DNA of 64,000 nt from Azolla caroliniana. Its lineage: Eukaryota; Polypodiophyta. Position 1 is the first letter of the stretch, and each line of letters begins with the position of its first letter. Where the stretch lies: assembly GCA_043228905.1 (NCBI GenBank), contig JBHGNT010000009.1, positions 16,306,001 through 16,370,000 of the forward strand, given 5' to 3'. Under the pieces are notes generated by a model that did no database searches, had not been told where the DNA came from, and worked only from the letters and a program-made list of their open reading frames with translations. Made by a program: the position numbers and the translations under genes. Positions 58,984-64,000 of the stretch are shown in pieces.

Positions 58984-59491
58984 CCAAAATGGTTCTGAAT
59001 AATGCCATGTGCCTCTATTTATAGTATTGTCAGGAGTATTTTTGAAGTTTCTAGAATGTTCCAGAGTAACCTAGAATATACATGAATTTCCTATAGTGAA
59101 ATAATAAATGAAATAATATTTTTTCTATTACAATGCATAGCTTAATGGTATGGCTTCAACCCATGTAACACAAGGTCATGGGTTCAAATCTAATGATGGA
59201 AGTCCTTAAGAAGAGCTTGAGCATTTGCCACATTCTCTATTGGTTCCCAAGCACGCTCGCTTGGACTATATCCTAGCCAATAGACCAAATAGTAGAGCTT
59301 GTTGCGAACAATCTTGGAATCAAGGATGGCAGCAACCTCATCCTCAGGTCTATTTTTGAAGTTCGATCGGGGGTGGAGGTGGTGTAATACGATTGGGAAT
59401 AGTGTTGTCCTGATAGGGTTCTAGAAGAGAACTATGAAATACCGAATGTATCCATCGTTGCGGAGGTAGCTCAAGGCGAAAAGTGACATCT
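58984..59491 (-). repeat. inverted copy of Gypsy-E 3' end
   Basis: 58984-59215 is the LTR in reverse orientation, forming arms with 58563-58790. 59216-59491 is the pol 3' end in reverse. On the minus strand it encodes an entire chromodomain tail (WLGYSPSERAWEPIENVANA, QALLKDFHH, stop), pairing with 63614-63830 of the plus-strand element. It separates the 5' LTR from gag and so looks like an inverted insertion of a second copy's 3' end. Confidence 0.75.
59138..59191 (+). repeat. tRNA-like motif within Gypsy-E LTR
   Basis: A box TAGCTTAATGGT (59138-59149) and B box GGGTTCAAATCT (59180-59191). Same pair reversed at 58582-58635 and 63875-63928. In all three cases the Pol III direction is opposite to the retroelement. 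Confidence 0.6.
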
Positions 59492-59548
59492 TCTTATCCC
59501 TCCTTCCCATCATACTAATCCCCTTATCCTTCCTTCCTCAAATACTAA

Positions 59549-62500
59549 ATGGCAAGTGTTAGCGCTCAAGAATACCAATCCGTTTTCTTGGAGCTCCATT
59601 GCTTAAAAGAAAAGTTTGTAGCACTAGAACAAGAAAATCAACACTTGTTGGGGTATCTTCAGCAAATAGCTCGAGAAAAACAACAACATGGGGAGCTGAC
59701 GTTATGCATGCAACAACTTGAAGCAACTATTGTGTCATTGCAACAATAGGGACCAAGCACTCAAGGGATTCCCAAAGAACCCAAAATCGGTCTTCCTATG
59801 AAGTTCAATGGAACGCGATCACAGTTCAAAGGATTCCTTAATCAAGTACGTTAGGTAATTCAAATGCATCCTTCTCGATATCCCACCAATCCATCATGAG
59901 TGAGACTAGTAGGTACGCTACTTAGTGGTATAGGTTTGGCATGGTTCGTCCCTTTGTTAGAAAAAGGCTCTCCTTTGTTAAATAATTTTGAGGAGTTTAT
60001 TAGAGAGTTTAAAGCATGTTTTGGAGATACCGATAGCATTAGGACGACAATCACTCAAATCCGAAGATTGCGCCTAGGTGATCATTCGACCTCAACTTAT
60101 GCTGCGGATTTCTGTCTACTCACCATCGATATTCCCTAGGATGACCAAGCATTGATGGGACAATTTCTCTATGGCCTACGTAATGACGTCAAGGATTTAC
60201 TCTTGACTTTCCCCGAAGAACCAAAGTCAATCACAGAAGCAATCAATTGAGCGGTACGATGTGATAACTGGATTTTCGAACGACGCTCGAAATGTCAATT
60301 ACAAATGCCAAGGACAACATCAGAACCCACCTATGCCTCAGTTGTAGCAAAACCTTTTTCAAGGGAGTCATATAATGCATCTCTAGAAAATACTCCAACA
60401 CCAATGGAAATCGACACCACATATCTTCATGGACCATTATTGGAAGGGGAAAAGCAACGATGCCGAACAAATCGACTATGTCTATATTGCGCTGGAACGG
60501 GGCATATTGCAGTAAATTGTCCCCATAGGCCAAGAAGACAAGTAAATCAAGTAGTTGGTAGTACTAAACCTGAGTCTATTTCATTAGGAGTGTCTGATAA
60601 ACCTAGTAGTCCAAGTTTATGCAACAAATTTGAAGTCTTTAGTCAACTAGGAGAAGAGTTAAACCAGCCAAAATAGGAGTCGTTAGGTTGGACAACCCTA
60701 GATCTGTGCAACCTATTAGTGGTTCCATTCCCTCGAAACCAGTTAGCAAGGTGTTCTTAGCTCAAGTAGCAATTAGTACCACAAGTAATCCTCCAATACA
60801 TGTATTAGCACTCTTAGATTCCGGAGCTAATTCTTGCTTCATGGATAGGAATTTTGCCCAAGTTCATCAGATATCCCTAAGAAAGCTTCCTTGCGCAGCT
60901 TCTGTAGTAGTCATTGATGGTCGCCCCATTGCTTCTGGAAATATCGTAGAAGAGTCAAAACCGGTTCGTGTTGTCCTAGATATTTTGGCGTATGAAATAT
61001 CATTTAATATAATTAGTAGTCCAGAGCATCCAATTGTCTTGGGGTTACCATGGTTTGAATTACACAACCCTAAAATCAATTGGAGAACAAGAGAAATCAG
61101 GTATCATCAACCTCGAGGTTCTACTCATAGAATTACAACCATTTCACTACATCAATTGCGTGAGGAAGGACGCAAGGAACCAATGTTTGTATTCGTAGTA
61201 TCAGTGAAACCATCTAGTATCACTAAGGAGTCAACAATTCAACTTCCGAAGAAGTATCACCATTATGCCGATGTTTTTGACAAGGTAAAAACTAGGACCA
61301 TATGATTGTCCTATTGATTTACAATCAGGAAAAGAGCCACCATGGGGACTGATCTACAACTTGTCACCAAGCGAGCTTGAAGTTCTTCGAGCCTACATAG
61401 AGGAAAATTTGGCAAACTGGTTCATTCGACATTCGAAATCTCCAACCAGCGCACCTACTTTCTTTGTCAAGAAAAAAGATGGATCACTTCGTCTAGTCGT
61501 GGATTACCGTGGCTTGAATAAGGTCACCATCAAGAATAGGTATGCACTTCCTTTGATCTTGAGTCTTCTAGAAAGGATTAATGGTGCAAATTTTTTCACA
61601 AAGATCGACTTACGAGGAGCATATAACCTCGTACGGATCCGACCGGGAGACGAATGGAAGGCAACGTTCCACACCCGATATGGGCATTTTGAATATATGG
61701 TTATGTCATTCGGCCTCACCAATGCACCAATAGTCTTCTAGCACATGGAAAATGATATATTCTAAGATCTCTTGGACATATGTTTCATCATCTACTTGGA
61801 TGATTTGCTAGTTTATTCAAAGACACAAGAGGAGCATGATTCTCATTTACTATTAGTACTAAAACGACTACGAGAACATGGTCTTTATGCAAAACTGGAG
61901 AATTGTAGTTTTGATTGTAAATAGGTGGAATTTCTAGGCTATATCGTCTCCTCGAAAGGAATCTCTATTGATCCAGCTAAGGTTTAAACTGTGTTAGAGT
62001 GGTAGATGCCACGTTCGTTGCAAGATGCGCAATGCTTTTTAGGTTTCACAAATTTCTATCGCAAGTTTATAAGGGACTACTCACAACTTATTTTGCCTCT
62101 CACACAGCTTACAAAGAAGCAGACACGGCTTTTGTGGATCTCAAGAAAGCATTTACATCGACTCCTATTCTAACTCATGTTGATCCCCAAAAACCATTTA
62201 TCATTGAGGCAGATGCGTCAGATTTCGTCCTCGATAGTATTTTGTCACAACAAGGAGATGATGAGAAGCTACATCTCGTAGCTTTCCACTTGCGCAAATT
62301 TGACACTGCCGAAATCAACCACGAGATACATGATAAGGAGCTATTAGCAATAGTGGACTCTTTTGCACAATGGAGGCATTTCTTATCAAGTCATTGTATT
62401 TAGTGATCACAAGAATCTTGCCTACTTCCAGAATGCTCGTGTATTAAATAGACTGATGGTCCCAATTCCTCACTCGTTTCGACTTCAAGATTACATACCG

Positions 62501-63830
62501 TTTGAGCAAGCAACAAGGGAAGGCAGATACATTATCATGACACTTGTATCTAGCACCTCGTCTTAGTGATCCAACCTTCGATAATCAAAAGCAAGTAATC
62601 CTAGGCTCGACATGACTGCAAGCAACGTTGGTTTTTGACACTCCATTAGATTCCCGCCTTTTTGATACCATACGTGAAGATTTGAAGACAGATGTTTTCG
62701 CTCAAGCTATTCTAGATCAAATTGATTCCTCTCAAGGATCTTGTTCACAGTCACAACAACTAGGTACAGATTGTTCACAATTCGAATGTCATGATGGATT
62801 ACTCTTCTTTAATAAACTTTTGTATGTTCCCAATGCTCCATGTCGTCTTTGAGTAGTTCAAAATTGTCATGACACATACACAAATGGACAGTTTGGTAGT
62901 ACTAAAATGTTGGATTTAGTAAAATGATAATTTTGATGGCGTCATATGTGAAGATTTGTCAAAGACTACATTCAGACATGTCATACATGTTGCAGAGCGA
63001 AGATGCCTAGACATCATCCATACGGTTTATTGGAGCCATTACCCATCCCAACAAGCCATGACAATCTATTTCTCTAGATTTTATCACAGATCTTGCGGAT
63101 TCGAAGGGCATCAATGCGATCTTAACAGTGGTTGATCGATATACTAAGATGGCACATTTCTTGCCCTATAGGCTGTACTAAAGAAATCACTAGTGAAGAA
63201 ACTACAAGAGTTGTTATGCGTGAAGTATTTCGACATCATGACCTTCCCGATAGTATCATCAGTGATGGTGGACCACAATTCTTCTCTAAATTTTGGAAGC
63301 ATCTCTTCAAAATGCTCAAGGTTACCTGCAACCTCTCCTCCAGCTATCATCCCCAAATAGATGGTCAAGCAGAACATACAAATCAAACGCTGGAACAATA
63401 TCTTTAGTGTTTTCTAAGCTATCAACAAGATGATTGGGTGGATATTATACATTTGGTTGGATTTAGGCAGAACTATCTACCCACCTACATCAAGCCCAAC
63501 AAACACAAAAGGATTATATGGATCGTCATCGGATTCCATCCTGTTTTGATATTGGAGATCGTGTATGGCTATTACGACGGTTAGGGCCTTTCCGTAGTAA
63601 CGGAAAAATTAATGATGTCACTTTTCCCCTTGAGCAACCTCTGCAACTACGGATACATCCGATATTTCATAGTTCTCTTCTAGAACCTTATTAGGACAAC
63701 ACTATTCCCAATTATATTACACCACCTCCACCCCCGATCGAACTTCAAGATGGACCCGAGTACAAGGTTGCTGCCATCCTCGATTCCAAGATTGTTCGCA
63801 ATAAGCCCTATTATTTGGTCGATTGGCTAG
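59549..63830 (+). pseudogene. Gypsy-E gag-pol, chromovirus, heavily decayed
   Basis: Gag from ATG 59549 (MASVSAQEYQSVFLELHCLK), coiled coil about residues 15-65, knuckle CLYCAGTGHIAVNC near 60478. Protease ALLDSGANSCFMD near 60810. Reverse transcriptase: [20 protein letters not shown] (61461), [26 protein letters not shown] (61795). RNase H (ADASDFVLDSILSQQ, 62210). Integrase: SIISDGGPQFFSKFWKHLF (63255), HPQIDGQAEHTNQ. Chromodomain start PEYKVAAILDSKIVRNKPYY near 63750, cut after WLGY. Stops include TAG at 59852-59854, 61739-61741, 61922-61924 and 62003-62005, all at expected Gln. This style resembles Tcn1-like chromoviruses of fungi and non-seed plants (from memory). Dead. Confidence 0.85.
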
Positions 63831-63837
63831 GATATTG

Positions 63838-64000
63838 CTCCAAAAGGATTTGAACCCATGATATGGCCCCAAAAGAATTTGAACCCATGACTTTGTGTTA
63901 CATGAGTTGACGCCATACCATTAAGCTATGCATTGTAATACAAAAAACATTATTTTCATTTAATATTTCACTATAGGAAATTCATGTATATTCCAGGTTA
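63838..64000 (+). repeat. Gypsy-E 3' LTR start, cut by window end
   Basis: Begins where pol is truncated, with AAAAGGATTTGAACCCATGA duplicated as AAAAGAATTTGAACCCATGA. It then carries the reversed tRNA-like motif and TTTCACTATAGGAAATTCAT. Reverse complement of 59067-59200. The remainder lies beyond the window. Confidence 0.7.

Overview
This is a stretch of a land-plant nuclear genome. Four things point to that: Ty1/copia and Ty3/gypsy elements primed by initiator-Met tRNA, a plant-type LINE with gag-like ORF1, a fragment resembling plastid trnT-GGU, and one spliced host gene of the plant folate-biopterin transporter family. The species cannot be named. Two gypsy lineages (a Tcn1-like chromovirus at 58.6-64 kb and an FLDDIPIKG-type element at 12-24.4 kb) recall, from memory, families typical of mosses, lycophytes and ferns. 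A non-seed plant is therefore a reasonable but unproven guess.

Layout. 0-2.6 kb: decayed gypsy pol scraps and a dispersed repeat. 2.64-8.13 kb: complete but dead Copia-A (minus strand, TSD TATTA). 8.1-10.1 kb: simple repeats and a 228-bp direct duplication. 10.2-11.95 kb: frameshifted hAT transposase lacking its C-terminus. 11.95-24.4 kb: Gypsy-B with a 110-bp tandem array in its LTR, split by nested Copia-C (13122-19169, TSD TCAAG), which itself carries a plastid-like insert. 24.4-25.4 kb: another Copia-C-family scrap. 25.5-38.9 kb: a full-length LINE (minus strand, 15-bp TSD) split by Gypsy-D (26912-33929, TSD CTTGG). Gypsy-D is a chromovirus with an uninterrupted 1477-codon polyprotein and LTRs differing at one base, so it is the youngest insertion here. 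38.9-43.7 kb: a CATA-type microsatellite field interrupted by a truncated Copia-C relative. 43.8-44.5 kb: non-autonomous hAT element with an 8-bp TSD. 45.4-51.9 kb: a patchwork of copia and gypsy relics. 52.2-56.3 kb: the only host gene, a seven-exon, 571-residue transporter model. 56.3-58.5 kb: a diverged repeat pair. 58.6-64 kb: decayed Gypsy-E flanked by inverted copies of its own 3' end.

Apart from the transporter, the coding content is retroelement machinery (Gag, protease, reverse transcriptase, RNase H, integrase) or hAT transposase. Only Gypsy-D looks capable of activity. Many stop codons in the dead elements sit where Gln or Arg is expected and can be read as CAG to TAG or CGA to TGA. 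This suggests decay by deamination of methylated CHG and CG cytosines. The order of nesting gives relative ages: LINE before Gypsy-D, Gypsy-B before Copia-C.
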